Shown here one piece after another: positions 1-7,212 of a stretch of 10,942 bases of DNA. The DNA is taken from contig CAYVLI010000004.1 of the NCBI GenBank assembly GCA_964452105.1, forward strand, positions 19,856 through 30,797. Direction: 5' to 3'. The DNA is from CAYVLI01 sp964452105 [NCBI: uncultured Nitrospinota bacterium] (GTDB taxonomy: Bacteria > JAUXIQ01). Numbering within the stretch: the stretch's first letter is position 1; the number at the start of each line of letters is the position of its first letter. A program made the position numbers and the translations under genes. Under the pieces are notes generated by a model. It was not told the DNA's origin, did no database searches, and saw only the letters and a list, made by a program, of their open reading frames with translations.

Positions 1-91
1 GATGAGCGAGAGGAATCTATATCGCAGAATTCGTAAATATGGCCTTGGGACGTCAGGCCATACCGATGACATAAATGTCATCTCTACATGA
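1..91 (+). CDS. C-terminal tail of a Fis-type HTH regulator, probably sigma-54-dependent (NtrC-type); 5' part outside the window
   Basis: An open frame entering from the left edge (codons from position 2) ends at the TGA at 89-91 and encodes 29 visible residues. They include S-E-R-N-L-Y-R-R-I-R-K-Y-G-L, which matches the recognition helix and end of the Fis-type helix-turn-helix at the C-terminus of NtrC-family activators (typically L-G-[IV]-S-x-x-x-L-Y-x-K-[LI]-K-x-Y-G-[IL]). Fis-type ends also occur in a few other regulators, and the AAA+ and receiver domains are not visible, so assignment to an NtrC-type activator is inference. A tail of about 14 residues follows the helix. A stand-alone receiver gene lies about 210 bp downstream, and paired palindromes overlap this gene's end, both consistent with a local regulatory module. 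Confidence 0.65.
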   Translation, partial: MSERNLYRRIRKYGLGTSGHTDDINVIST

Positions 92-103
92 CCTTTATGT
101 CAT
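66..103. promoter_or_regulatory. Two tandem 16-bp palindromes, candidate paired operator or upstream activating site
   Basis: Site 1 (66-81) is ATGACATAAATGTCAT: arms ATGACAT and ATGTCAT around AA. Site 2 (88-103) is ATGACCTTTATGTCAT, which matches the reverse complement of site 1 at 15 of 16 positions. The starts are 22 bp apart, about two helical turns, so two dimers could bind the same DNA face. Site 1 lies in the last codons of the upstream regulator and site 2 overlaps its stop codon. The two sites could also pair with each other as one long hairpin (15 of 16 pairs, 6-nt loop), but no T-run follows, so a classical terminator is unlikely. Which protein binds is unknown. The Fis-type regulator encoded immediately upstream is the obvious candidate. 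Confidence 0.55.
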
Positions 104-196
104 TGAGCCGGAATTTAAGGACTGGAGGGGGCTGATGGCTGCCTGGTGACGCAGGCTATTTATATGCTGACGCTTTTGTCACAATTTATAAAACGT

Positions 197-224
197 TTGA
201 CGACCAGAGCAGCAACTCTATAAC
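197..224 (+). promoter_or_regulatory. Sigma-70-like promoter
   Basis: TTGACG (197-202) matches the -35 consensus at 5 of 6 positions and TATAAC (219-224) matches the -10 consensus at 5 of 6, with a 16-bp spacer. Transcription would start near 231, only about 20 nt before the terminator stem at 251. Transcripts would therefore end after about 50 nt unless they read through into the receiver gene. The assignment rests on consensus matching only. Confidence 0.5.
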
Positions 225-250
225 CGCACCGTAACCTGTTGATTTAAAAA

Positions 251-282
251 ACCATTCGCTGTTGAAGCGGATGGTTTTTTTT
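251..282 (+). terminator. Rho-independent terminator (A-rich on its left side, so possibly bidirectional)
   Basis: ACCATTCGCT (251-260) pairs with AGCGGATGGT (266-275) through ten pairs including one G-U, with a 5-nt loop. An unbroken T-run follows to 282. A run of A residues at 246-251 precedes the left arm, so the element could also work on the opposite strand. It lies between the only good promoter seen and the receiver gene that starts about 20 nt further on. It may therefore act as an attenuator, as the 3' end of a short RNA, or simply as the terminator of the upstream regulator. Confidence 0.85.
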
Positions 283-303
283 ATTCAAGAATGAAAAGGC
301 ACG

Positions 304-735
304 GTGATTGCTACAATAGTTCTTCAAAAAACAATCCCGATGACTTTGGAACTATGCAAAATGGTCAAGGCAAACATCCTCATATGCGAAGAGGACGTGG
401 AGACCGTCAGGCACATGCAAGGAGTCCTTGTTGAGGAAGGTTACCATGTGGAGACAGTCAGCGACACCTCTGAAGCCATCGAAATGATTCTGGGAAAGAA
501 ATTTAATGCGTTGATCCTCGAGGTTCCGGGAAAAGATATGAGCGGATACAAGGCCATTCCCATCATCAACAAGATAGATTTAAGACTCCCCATCATTACA
601 ATTACAGACGATGAATCCCTGGAAACGCAGCGCAGGGTGAGAGACGGCAAGATATTCTATTATCTTCTGAAACCAATCGATTCCGCAGAGATTAAAGAAG
701 TGTTAAAAGACGCAATAAAATCCGGAGAGAAATAG
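304..735 (+). CDS. Stand-alone receiver-domain protein with Asp-to-Glu at the phosphorylation site
   Basis: This CheY-like single-domain protein has no output domain. From residue 24 the N-I-L-I-C-E-E-D strand and acidic pocket align with the usual I-L-I-V-D-D-D. The conserved Thr (Thr101) and Lys (Lys123 in L-L-K-P) are present. The usual phospho-accepting Asp is Glu73 (I-L-E-V-P, eight residues before Gly81 of the loop). Glu there often mimics phosphorylation, so constitutive or phosphorylation-independent signalling is inferred. The GTG at 304 has an AAAAGG Shine-Dalgarno-like site with a 4-nt gap. The ATG at 361 gives a more typical receiver length of 124 residues and places this Glu at residue 54, but its ribosome site is weak, so the start is uncertain. 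The gene is 25 bp upstream of a pentahaem cytochrome gene and could share its transcript. Confidence 0.82.
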   Translation: MIATIVLQKTIPMTLELCKMVKANILICEEDVETVRHMQGVLVEEGYHVETVSDTSEAIEMILGKKFNALILEVPGKDMSGYKAIPIINKIDLRLPIITITDDESLETQRRVRDGKIFYYLLKPIDSAEIKEVLKDAIKSGEK

Positions 736-760
736 ATGGCTGCGGGAGGGGGGGAAGGCA

Positions 761-1918
761 ATGATGGGAGCGAAAAAGATAATCCTTTTGGCATCTTTGT
801 TAGCCATGGCATATACCTTGAGCCCTGGCGCCCGGGTTTATGCCTCTTCCGAAGGGTCTATCTATACAAGCTCGCGAGTATGCGGTGAGTGTCACAAAGA
901 AATTTATAAGAGATGGAAAAATTCCATGCATGCTTTCTCGTTGCAAGACCCCATCTTTGATAGCGCTTATACCGAGGCCTATCGGAATACAAAGGGTGAA
1001 TCCAGGTATCTATGCTTGAAATGCCATGTGCCGACTACAAACGTAACCGGGGATTATGATTTGAAGCTTCAAATTTCCAGCGAGGGGATCACTTGCGATT
1101 TCTGCCACTCCGTTAAGCGAGTGAATCTGGAGAGCGTTGGTTTCCCCTATACCCAGGAAGTAAGCAACGTCAAACGAGGACCGATACCACTAAAGAAAGA
1201 CGCCGCAGACGGACATGAGGTGGAATACTCAGAGCTGCACACTACTTCAGCTTTCTGCGCCGGCTGTCATCAATATACCAATCCAAACGGAGTGCTCGTC
1301 TTAGGCACATACAACGAATGGCTGGCCAGCCCTTACTCAGATAAAGGCATTCAATGCCAGGATTGTCACATGCCACTGATCCCGGAGCAGAAGTCTGCGG
1401 TTAAAGGAAGCTCTTCTTCGGCAAGACGCATAAATGAACACAATCTGGCTGGAGGCCACTCTATCAAACAGTTGAAGAAGGCGATAAAACTGGATATAGC
1501 GGAGATTAATAAAGACGGAAACTTGCTGAACGTTGCGGTCAAAATCGCCAACGTCGGCTCTGGCCACATGGTTCCCACAGGACTGCCTACGCGGAAACTA
1601 ATTCTAAAAGTAGAAGTTAAAACTGCAGATGGCAGGATGGTATCTAATGCGAGGAAAGTTTATCAAAAGGTTCTGGTAGATGAAAAAGGTGAAGTGATAA
1701 CCAGGGACAGTCAGGTGTGGTATGCAAAAAAGGTTTTATATGATAACCGCTTAATACCACTCCTGGAACATAGAAAGGAAGAATTCACTTTTCTCCTGCC
1801 AAAGGGTGGCGCTTCCTATTTGGTAAATGCTTCAGTCTCATACCTGTATGAGCCCACTATTCCACAGAAGCAGAAAATGGAACTGGTTATGGATTCCGTG
1901 AGTCAGGAAGTCGAATAG
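761..1918 (+). CDS. Exported pentahaem cytochrome c with C-terminal beta-rich domain (cytochrome c554-like family)
   Basis: The 385-residue protein begins with a Sec signal peptide (hydrophobic stretch about 7-20, likely cleavage after V-Y-A near residue 29). Five CXXCH motifs follow at residues 41-45 (CGECH), 85-89 (CLKCH), 112-116 (CDFCH), 166-170 (CAGCH) and 199-203 (CQDCH). Extra His residues, including those in E-H-N-L-A-G-G-H (about 226-233), are candidate distal haem ligands. From about residue 240 the haem-free C-terminus holds G-S-G-H-M-V-P-T-G-L-P-T-R, a signature seen at the start of the beta-sandwich of many exported multihaem cytochromes. It should be a periplasmic or surface electron carrier or reductase; its substrate cannot be told. 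It lies 25 bp behind the receiver gene and 107 bp before the oxidoreductase operon. The ATG at 761 follows a G-rich ribosome site. Confidence 0.88.
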   Translation: MMGAKKIILLASLLAMAYTLSPGARVYASSEGSIYTSSRVCGECHKEIYKRWKNSMHAFSLQDPIFDSAYTEAYRNTKGESRYLCLKCHVPTTNVTGDYDLKLQISSEGITCDFCHSVKRVNLESVGFPYTQEVSNVKRGPIPLKKDAADGHEVEYSELHTTSAFCAGCHQYTNPNGVLVLGTYNEWLASPYSDKGIQCQDCHMPLIPEQKSAVKGSSSSARRINEHNLAGGHSIKQLKKAIKLDIAEINKDGNLLNVAVKIANVGSGHMVPTGLPTRKLILKVEVKTADGRMVSNARKVYQKVLVDEKGEVITRDSQVWYAKKVLYDNRLIPLLEHRKEEFTFLLPKGGASYLVNASVSYLYEPTIPQKQKMELVMDSVSQEVE

Positions 1919-2025
1919 AACCGTTTTTCAGCGCCTTAATCCTGAAGCTATTATTCGATTCTAAAATAACATCTGAAAAGCAGACTCGAAGGTAAACAAA
2001 TTTCTTAATCCGAACTGAGGTAATC

Positions 2026-2523
2026 ATGAAAGCGTTAAAACCGCTCATTGTCACGGCAGCCGTCGTCTGCTTGATTCTCGTTTCAACCACGGTGCTCTAT
2101 GCCAGGAAGGCCTCAGAATTCCAGCCGATAAACTTCAGCCATAAAGTTCATACATCGATGCTGGAGTGTGATACGTGCCACCGTTATTACATGGAGCGCA
2201 CGGTGGCCGGTCGGCCCACAGTCGAGATATGCACCGGCTGTCACTCTGAAGCAGAAAACAAGGAACAGGAAAAGATCCTTTCCTACGCCGAGCAGGGGAA
2301 GGAAATCCCCTGGAGGCGAGTTTACAAGTTGCCCGATTACGTTTTCTTTTCACACAGGCGCCATGTGGCCGTGGGGAAAGTAGAATGTTCAACCTGTCAC
2401 GGTATGGTGAAAGACATGGACACCCCTCTGGTTAAGCCATTGGTTAAAATAAAGATGAATTTTTGCATCAGCTGCCATAAGGAAAATAAGGTTACAAAGG
2501 ATTGCAACGCCTGTCACAGGTAA
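2026..2523 (+). CDS. Pentahaem cytochrome c subunit of a Qrc/ACIII-like complex (QrcA/ActA-like)
   Basis: This 165-residue protein has one N-terminal hydrophobic helix (about 7-25) that may stay as a membrane anchor. Five CXXCH motifs are at residues 48-52, 69-73, 121-125, 147-151 and 160-164. The pattern I-N-F-S-H-K-V-H ahead of haem 1 and F-F-S-H-R-R-H ahead of haem 3 is typical of cytochrome c7/c3-type folds, in which these His residues serve as axial ligands. It is followed after 31 bp by the molybdopterin-family gene, in the order pentahaem, MopB, Fe-S, NrfD. That order recalls QrcABCD and ActABC, although D. vulgaris QrcA has six haems and ActA five. The inferred role is electron exchange between the Fe-S chain and soluble periplasmic cytochromes. 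The ATG at 2026 has a TGAGG ribosome site with a 5-nt gap. Confidence 0.85.
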   Translation: MKALKPLIVTAAVVCLILVSTTVLYARKASEFQPINFSHKVHTSMLECDTCHRYYMERTVAGRPTVEICTGCHSEAENKEQEKILSYAEQGKEIPWRRVYKLPDYVFFSHRRHVAVGKVECSTCHGMVKDMDTPLVKPLVKIKMNFCISCHKENKVTKDCNACHR

Positions 2524-2554
2524 CCGATAAAGTTTTGCAAAGAATGGGGAAAAA

Positions 2555-5107
2555 ATGATTATTTCAAGGCGTCGCTTCTTGCAGTTAGTTACAGCTTCGG
2601 TAGCAGGTCTGGCTTACATAAAGGCGGGTAAGGGAAGTGAACCCACCTACCAGCAGATACTGGACCAATGGACGGATGAAACGGAAGAGTGGGTGCCCTC
2701 CATCTGCGAGCAGTGCCCGGGTGGCTGTGGTGTGCTGGCCAGGGTCGTGGATGGGAAGGTGGTTAAAATTGAAGGCAATCCAATGCATCCCATCAACAGG
2801 GGTACCCTGTGCATGAAAGGGTACGCAGGTCTTCAGTTCCTGTATCACCCTGAGCGCATTAAGGGACCGATGAAGAGAGCGGGCGAGAAGGGCGAAGGAA
2901 AATGGCAGCCCATCACCTGGGATGAGGCTATTCAGATGGTAGCCGGCGAACTTAACAAGCTGAGAAAAGAAAAAAAGTCTCATACCGTGGCAGTCCTGGG
3001 TGGAGAATACAGAGGGTATAGGCATCTCCTTTGGCAGCGTTTCACTCAGGCTTACGGCACTCCAAACTATATCCGCCTGCTCGACCCCGGTATGGAAGAA
3101 CCCTCCCTGGCTCACAGGCTGATGCAAGGCGTCACCAAACCGCTCGGATACGACCTCTTTAACGTGAGTCTGATACTTTCCTTCGGTTGCGACTGGCTGG
3201 AGACATGGGGGTCGCCCGTCCATCAGTTCCGCGCCTACGGACATCTCAGAGAAGGCGCAAAGGGTCAAAAGCCGAAGATGTTTTACATCGATTCGAGATA
3301 CTCCATCAGCGCCTCAAAGTCAGACCAGTGGATATCCATCAATCCAGGAAAGGAAGCCACGCTGGCGTTGGGGCTGGCGCACGTCATCATCAGAGAAGGT
3401 CTTTACGATAAGGACTTCGTCAGGAAACACTGTTTCGGTTTCGAAGACTGGCAAGATGAATCAGGGAAGCGGAGGGGCGGTTATAAGTCGATTGTATTGA
3501 AAGATTACGAACCGTTGAAAGTGGCCAGGGTCACAGGCGTACCACCGAAGGTTATATTCGGCCTCGCAAGAGAGCTCGCCAAAACCAAGCCTGCCATCGT
3601 TCTGGGTGAAAAGCAAACTTCATACGGAAAGGGTGATTTATATACACGCATGGCCATACACAGTCTTAACGCTCTGACCGGAAACATCGGAAATTCAGGA
3701 GCGTTAACCATTCAGGGCGGTGTGCCCATAAAAGAACCAAAACCTTTCCCCGTGGAGTCCACGAGCCGAAAGGCGCTCTCAAAGCCCCGCATAGATGGCG
3801 CCGGGGAGGGAGCCTTCTTCCTGACCAAAGATTCTCCGTTCAACATGCCGCTTAATATATCCCGGCAGGAACCTTACCCTCTGAATTTGCTTTTCCTGTA
3901 TCACGCAAACCCCGTGTATCACGCCCCTGATGGAGAAGCCTTTGCAAAAGCCCTGGTAAAAGTACCCATGGTGGTCAGTTTCTCATCGTTCATGGACGAG
4001 AGCACCAGATATGCAGATCTTATCCTTCCTGATCAGCATTATCTGGAGCGCTGGCAGGATGATACAGTAACCCATCTATCGGGATTCGGCCTTTTCAGCC
4101 TGGGCAGGCCGGCGATTAAGCCAGTGGTCAGCTCCAGGAATGCCATGGAGGTTTTGCTGGATATCGCTCGAAAGTTAGATGGTGGAATAGCATCGGCCTT
4201 CCCATGGAATAAATATGAAGAACTTCTCCGTGAAAGTGCTTCCGGCCTCCTCGATGCAGGGCGCGGATATATCGTATCAACCCCCCACGAAGAAGCCTTC
4301 AGAAAGGTTTTGGAACGGCAGGGCTATCGCATCCCCGAGTACAAAACCAATGATGATTTCTGGGAAGGATTGCTGGCTGCGGGCGCCTGGTGGGACCCCT
4401 CGGATTCATACAGGGGTGCCAGAGATTTGCTCGCCGGGCCACATAAGACCTTCGATTTCTATTCAAGGAATTTAAAGAAAAGATTCGAAGATGAAGCGCG
4501 TAGAATATCAGAAATGACGGGAGTGACTATCAGCGAGGCCCAGGAAAACCTGATCAAAATAATGAAGCTGAAAGGGAAGGGAGATTCGCTCTTCATTCCT
4601 CACCAGGAACCGGAAGATGGAGGCAGTTCCGAGAAATACCCATTCTACCTCAACACTTACAAGTTACACTCGCTGACCAATGGAGCCGGCGCCAACCAGC
4701 CCTGGCTCCAGGAGAGCATGGCGATTCACCTGGACGAGAAGTGGCATAATTGGGCGGAGATCAACCCTCAAACGGCCCAGCAACTGGGAATCCACGACGG
4801 TGATTTGATTTTGCTGGAATCACCCAGAGGAACCATAAAGCTTAAGGCAAAATTATATGAGGGAGCCTTGCCGCAAGTGGTGAACGTCCCACTGGGGGAG
4901 GGTCATACCGATTACGGACGCTGGGCCGATGACAATGCCGAATATCCAATTGCCTTACGCAAAGGGTACGCGGTAGGCCATATCAATTATAAGCACTGGA
5001 TTCAGGAGCGCGGCCCCAACCCCAACCAGATAGTAAACGAAACGATAGATCCGTTCACAGGTTTAGCATTGGTCAATCAAACCAGGGTTAAAATTCGCAA
5101 AGCGTGA
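2555..5107 (+). CDS. Tat-exported molybdopterin-oxidoreductase-family subunit (QrcB/PsrA-like), probably without the usual metal ligand
   Basis: The 850-residue protein starts with a twin-arginine signal (S-R-R-R-F-L at 4-9 plus a hydrophobic stretch), so it should be folded before export. The N-terminal Fe-S domain has Cys51, Cys54, Cys58 and Cys86 in a complete C-x2-C-x3-C-x27-C pattern, then M-K-G. The central molybdopterin domain follows, and the C-terminal dinucleotide-binding domain spans about residues 693-840. In PsrA-type enzymes a Cys lies about eight residues after the Asn of G-[ST]-P-N. Here, after Asn171, the sequence is Y-I-R-L-L-D-P-G-M-E-E, with no Cys or Ser at that position. 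This suggests an electron-transfer role, as reported for QrcB and ActB, and not substrate reduction. Its stop is 14 bp before the chosen start of the Fe-S subunit gene. A true reductase with an unconventional ligand (Asp177 or Glu181) is possible. Confidence 0.85.
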   Translation: MIISRRRFLQLVTASVAGLAYIKAGKGSEPTYQQILDQWTDETEEWVPSICEQCPGGCGVLARVVDGKVVKIEGNPMHPINRGTLCMKGYAGLQFLYHPERIKGPMKRAGEKGEGKWQPITWDEAIQMVAGELNKLRKEKKSHTVAVLGGEYRGYRHLLWQRFTQAYGTPNYIRLLDPGMEEPSLAHRLMQGVTKPLGYDLFNVSLILSFGCDWLETWGSPVHQFRAYGHLREGAKGQKPKMFYIDSRYSISASKSDQWISINPGKEATLALGLAHVIIREGLYDKDFVRKHCFGFEDWQDESGKRRGGYKSIVLKDYEPLKVARVTGVPPKVIFGLARELAKTKPAIVLGEKQTSYGKGDLYTRMAIHSLNALTGNIGNSGALTIQGGVPIKEPKPFPVESTSRKALSKPRIDGAGEGAFFLTKDSPFNMPLNISRQEPYPLNLLFLYHANPVYHAPDGEAFAKALVKVPMVVSFSSFMDESTRYADLILPDQHYLERWQDDTVTHLSGFGLFSLGRPAIKPVVSSRNAMEVLLDIARKLDGGIASAFPWNKYEELLRESASGLLDAGRGYIVSTPHEEAFRKVLERQGYRIPEYKTNDDFWEGLLAAGAWWDPSDSYRGARDLLAGPHKTFDFYSRNLKKRFEDEARRISEMTGVTISEAQENLIKIMKLKGKGDSLFIPHQEPEDGGSSEKYPFYLNTYKLHSLTNGAGANQPWLQESMAIHLDEKWHNWAEINPQTAQQLGIHDGDLILLESPRGTIKLKAKLYEGALPQVVNVPLGEGHTDYGRWADDNAEYPIALRKGYAVGHINYKHWIQERGPNPNQIVNETIDPFTGLALVNQTRVKIRKA

Positions 5108-5121
5108 AAAGGAGAGCAGAG

Positions 5122-5820
5122 ATGGCGAGATGGGGAATGGTCATCGATCTAAACAAGTGCACGGCTTGCCAGGCGTGTGTCATCGCGTGTAAGGCCGAAA
5201 ATAACATACCCTTCGTAGGACCAGAAGAATCGGCCATGGGGCGTGACATTTCCTGGATGGAGCTGATAGCCATGCACGAGGGGCACTCTCCTGACGTTAA
5301 GATAAAATTTATTCCCCGCCCCTGTTTCCACTGCGACAAGCCGCCCTGCACAAAAGTATGTCCTGTGCACGCCACGTACAAGGATCCCGAAGGGTTGGTG
5401 GCGCAGATATATCCGAGATGCATAGGATGTCGTTTCTGTATGGCCGCCTGCCCCTACACAGTTAAATACTTCAACTGGCATCAGTATTCGGACGTACCCG
5501 ATGTGATGAAACAGTATCACAACCCGGACGTTTCCATAAGGCCCAAAGGGGTTGTTGAAAAATGCACCTTTTGCCAGCACCGCTTGCAGAAGGCGAAGGA
5601 TAAAGCCAGTGTGGAAGGGCGGAGCCTGAAGCCGGGCGAATATACAACCGCATGCGCAGAGAGCTGCCCCAGTAAAGCCATCATCTTTGGAGACCTGGAC
5701 AATCCCAACAGCGAAGTGGCCATTCTATCGAAGAGTTCCAGGGCGTTCCGTGTAGAGGAAGGTCTGGGAACCGAACCAAAGGTATTCTATTTGACCGAAG
5801 AGGATCGACATGTCATCTAA
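5122..5820 (+). CDS. Four-cluster ferredoxin-like iron-sulfur subunit (QrcC/PsrB/DmsB-like)
   Basis: This 232-residue subunit carries sixteen cluster-type cysteines in four groups: 13/16/19/23, 68/71/76/80, 100/103/106/110 and 148/151/178/182. That is the layout of DmsB/PsrB/QrcC electron-transfer subunits, normally four cubane clusters. No signal peptide is visible, so it should be exported as a passenger with the Tat-targeted catalytic-type partner. It would wire the MopB subunit and the pentahaem cytochrome to the membrane subunit. I chose the ATG at 5122 because AAGGAGA (5109-5115) precedes it with a 6-nt gap and the protein then opens M-A-R-W-G-M-V-I-D-L, as relatives do. An in-frame GTG at 5104, overlapping the previous stop, would add six residues but has no better ribosome site. 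Its end overlaps the NrfD-type gene by 11 bp. Confidence 0.92.
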   Translation: MARWGMVIDLNKCTACQACVIACKAENNIPFVGPEESAMGRDISWMELIAMHEGHSPDVKIKFIPRPCFHCDKPPCTKVCPVHATYKDPEGLVAQIYPRCIGCRFCMAACPYTVKYFNWHQYSDVPDVMKQYHNPDVSIRPKGVVEKCTFCQHRLQKAKDKASVEGRSLKPGEYTTACAESCPSKAIIFGDLDNPNSEVAILSKSSRAFRVEEGLGTEPKVFYLTEEDRHVI

Positions 5821-7201
5821 GAATGAATGGGAAAAGGATGAACGTTTATTCGAGCCCATCGAGAAGACGGGGTGGAAGTTTCGAATGGTTGTAGCAGGGC
5901 TGTTGGTTGTGATTATATGGGCCGTTTCCTCCTATTATCGACAGGTAAAGTACGGGTTAGGGGTCACGGGCATGGCGGAACCCGTCTCCTGGTCGTTTTA
6001 TATCACCAACTTTGTATTCTTCATAGGAATAAGCCATGCCGGCACTTTGATATCGGCCATCCTGCGAATGTCACAGGCGGAATGGCGCCGGCCCATAACC
6101 CGTATGGCGGAGGTTATTACGGTGGCGGTCCTTTTCATAGGCGCCAGCTATGTGCTGATAGATCTGGGTAGGCCCGACCGACTGCTGAATCTCTTCTTTT
6201 TCGGTCGCTACCAGTCACCGCTTTTATGGGACGCCACCAGCATAACCGCATACCTGACAGGCAGTTCGCTTTACCTTTATCTGCCGCTCATTCCCGACAT
6301 AGCCATTCTGCGGGACCGAGGCAAAACACGGTGGCAATTTCTATACCGCGTCCTGGCTCTGGGATGGACGGGTACCGCACGGCAGCATAAAGTTTTGAAC
6401 CGCGCCATAGGTATCATGGCCGTGCTGGTCATACCCATAGCCGTATCGGTGCACACGGTGGTCTCCTTCGTCTTTTCCATGACGCTACAGCCCGGATGGC
6501 ACAGCACAATCTTCGGGCCATACTTCGTGGTGGGGGCCATATATTCCGGCATCGCCATGCTCATAATCGCAATGATCATCCTTCGTAAAGCATTTAAGCT
6601 GGAGATGTATCTCAAGGAAGTGCACTTCAGAAACCTGAGCCTCTTGCTGCTGGTTATGTCGCTGTTATGGTTCTACTTCAGTTTCGCCGAGTATCTGACG
6701 GGTTTCTACGGTAACGAACCGGAAGAGATGAGCGTATTCTGGGATAAATTTATCGGGCGCTATGCGCCCCTTTTCTGGCTAATGGTTGTTTTAAACTTAG
6801 TGATACCCGTAATAATCCTGGGCAACAGAAGGACAAGAACCATATTTGGCGCCCTCATAGCCTGCATCGGTATCACCGTCGGAATGTGGGTAGAGCGCTT
6901 CCTGATAATAATTCCCACACTCGCCAATCCCCGCCTCCCATATACCCGCGGTTTTTATCACCCCAGTCTTACCGAATGGAGCATCACAATCGGAGGATTC
7001 GCCTTATTCGCTCTCTTCTATGTGATTTTCACAAAATTCTTCCCCATCATCTCCGCTTGGGAAGTGAAAGAGGGCAGGGAGCAAGGTTTGGCAGAAGTGG
7101 ATCACAGAATGCGGAGCTACTTGCCGGACTATGGGATTGAAGGCTCCCCCGGAGTAAAGGCCCAGGCTTCCCAGTTACCTGATGCCGAGTCGACAACATG
7201 A
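5810..7201 (+). CDS. NrfD/ActC/QrcD-type integral membrane quinone-interacting subunit
   Basis: The 463-residue protein has about ten predicted membrane helices, roughly between residues 26 and 425, with charged termini. Family motifs are clear: H-A-G-T-L at His76, I-D-L-G-R-P-D-R after helix 3, V-H-T-V-V-S-F at His215 and P-G-W-H (228-231) followed by I-F-G-P-Y-F-V-V-G-A-I. The last stretch is characteristic of the ActC/ActF/QrcD branch of NrfD proteins more than of short PsrC-type ones. In the family this subunit binds (mena)quinone and hands electrons to the Fe-S subunit; proton coupling has been proposed for ACIII. Translation is probably coupled to the Fe-S gene through an 11-bp overlap, and GAGGA upstream can serve as the ribosome site. 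The soluble tail after about residue 430 is poorly conserved in character (Gly, Pro, Ser, Gln-rich). Confidence 0.9.
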   Translation: MSSKNEWEKDERLFEPIEKTGWKFRMVVAGLLVVIIWAVSSYYRQVKYGLGVTGMAEPVSWSFYITNFVFFIGISHAGTLISAILRMSQAEWRRPITRMAEVITVAVLFIGASYVLIDLGRPDRLLNLFFFGRYQSPLLWDATSITAYLTGSSLYLYLPLIPDIAILRDRGKTRWQFLYRVLALGWTGTARQHKVLNRAIGIMAVLVIPIAVSVHTVVSFVFSMTLQPGWHSTIFGPYFVVGAIYSGIAMLIIAMIILRKAFKLEMYLKEVHFRNLSLLLLVMSLLWFYFSFAEYLTGFYGNEPEEMSVFWDKFIGRYAPLFWLMVVLNLVIPVIILGNRRTRTIFGALIACIGITVGMWVERFLIIIPTLANPRLPYTRGFYHPSLTEWSITIGGFALFALFYVIFTKFFPIISAWEVKEGREQGLAEVDHRMRSYLPDYGIEGSPGVKAQASQLPDAESTT

Positions 7202-7212
7202 AGGGAGAAGAC

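Larger units (their letters stand above)
104..303. other. Non-coding leader region with promoter-like and terminator elements
   Basis: No credible protein-coding frame is present. The region holds a small perfect hairpin (GCCTG 141-145 with CAGGC 152-156), a sigma-70-like promoter (197-224) and an intrinsic terminator (251-282). A poor -24/-12-like match lies at 153-167: GG and GC are separated by 10 nt, but the flanking consensus bases mostly disagree. The palindromes at 66-103 would sit about 80-105 bp upstream of a start from that element, a normal enhancer distance for sigma-54. Nothing resembling a tRNA was seen. Confidence 0.5.

Noticed and set aside
153-167. Sigma-54-type -24/-12 promoter
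   Set aside because: The GG and GC spacing is right, but most other consensus positions (TGGCAC and TTGC) disagree; kept only as a possibility in the leader finding.
1927-1946. TTCAG/CTGAA inverted repeat after the first pentahaem cytochrome gene
   Set aside because: Only five pairs with a 10-nt loop and no T-run after it; too weak to call a terminator.
2585-3268. 227-codon open frame on the minus strand inside the molybdopterin-family gene
   Set aside because: It lies wholly antisense to a clear gene, has no recognisable domain, and its composition follows from the codon bias of the real gene.
5104-5121. GTG start for the Fe-S subunit overlapping the preceding stop
   Set aside because: The ATG at 5122 has AAGGAGA at proper distance and gives the usual family N-terminus; the GTG would put the ribosome site inside the gene.
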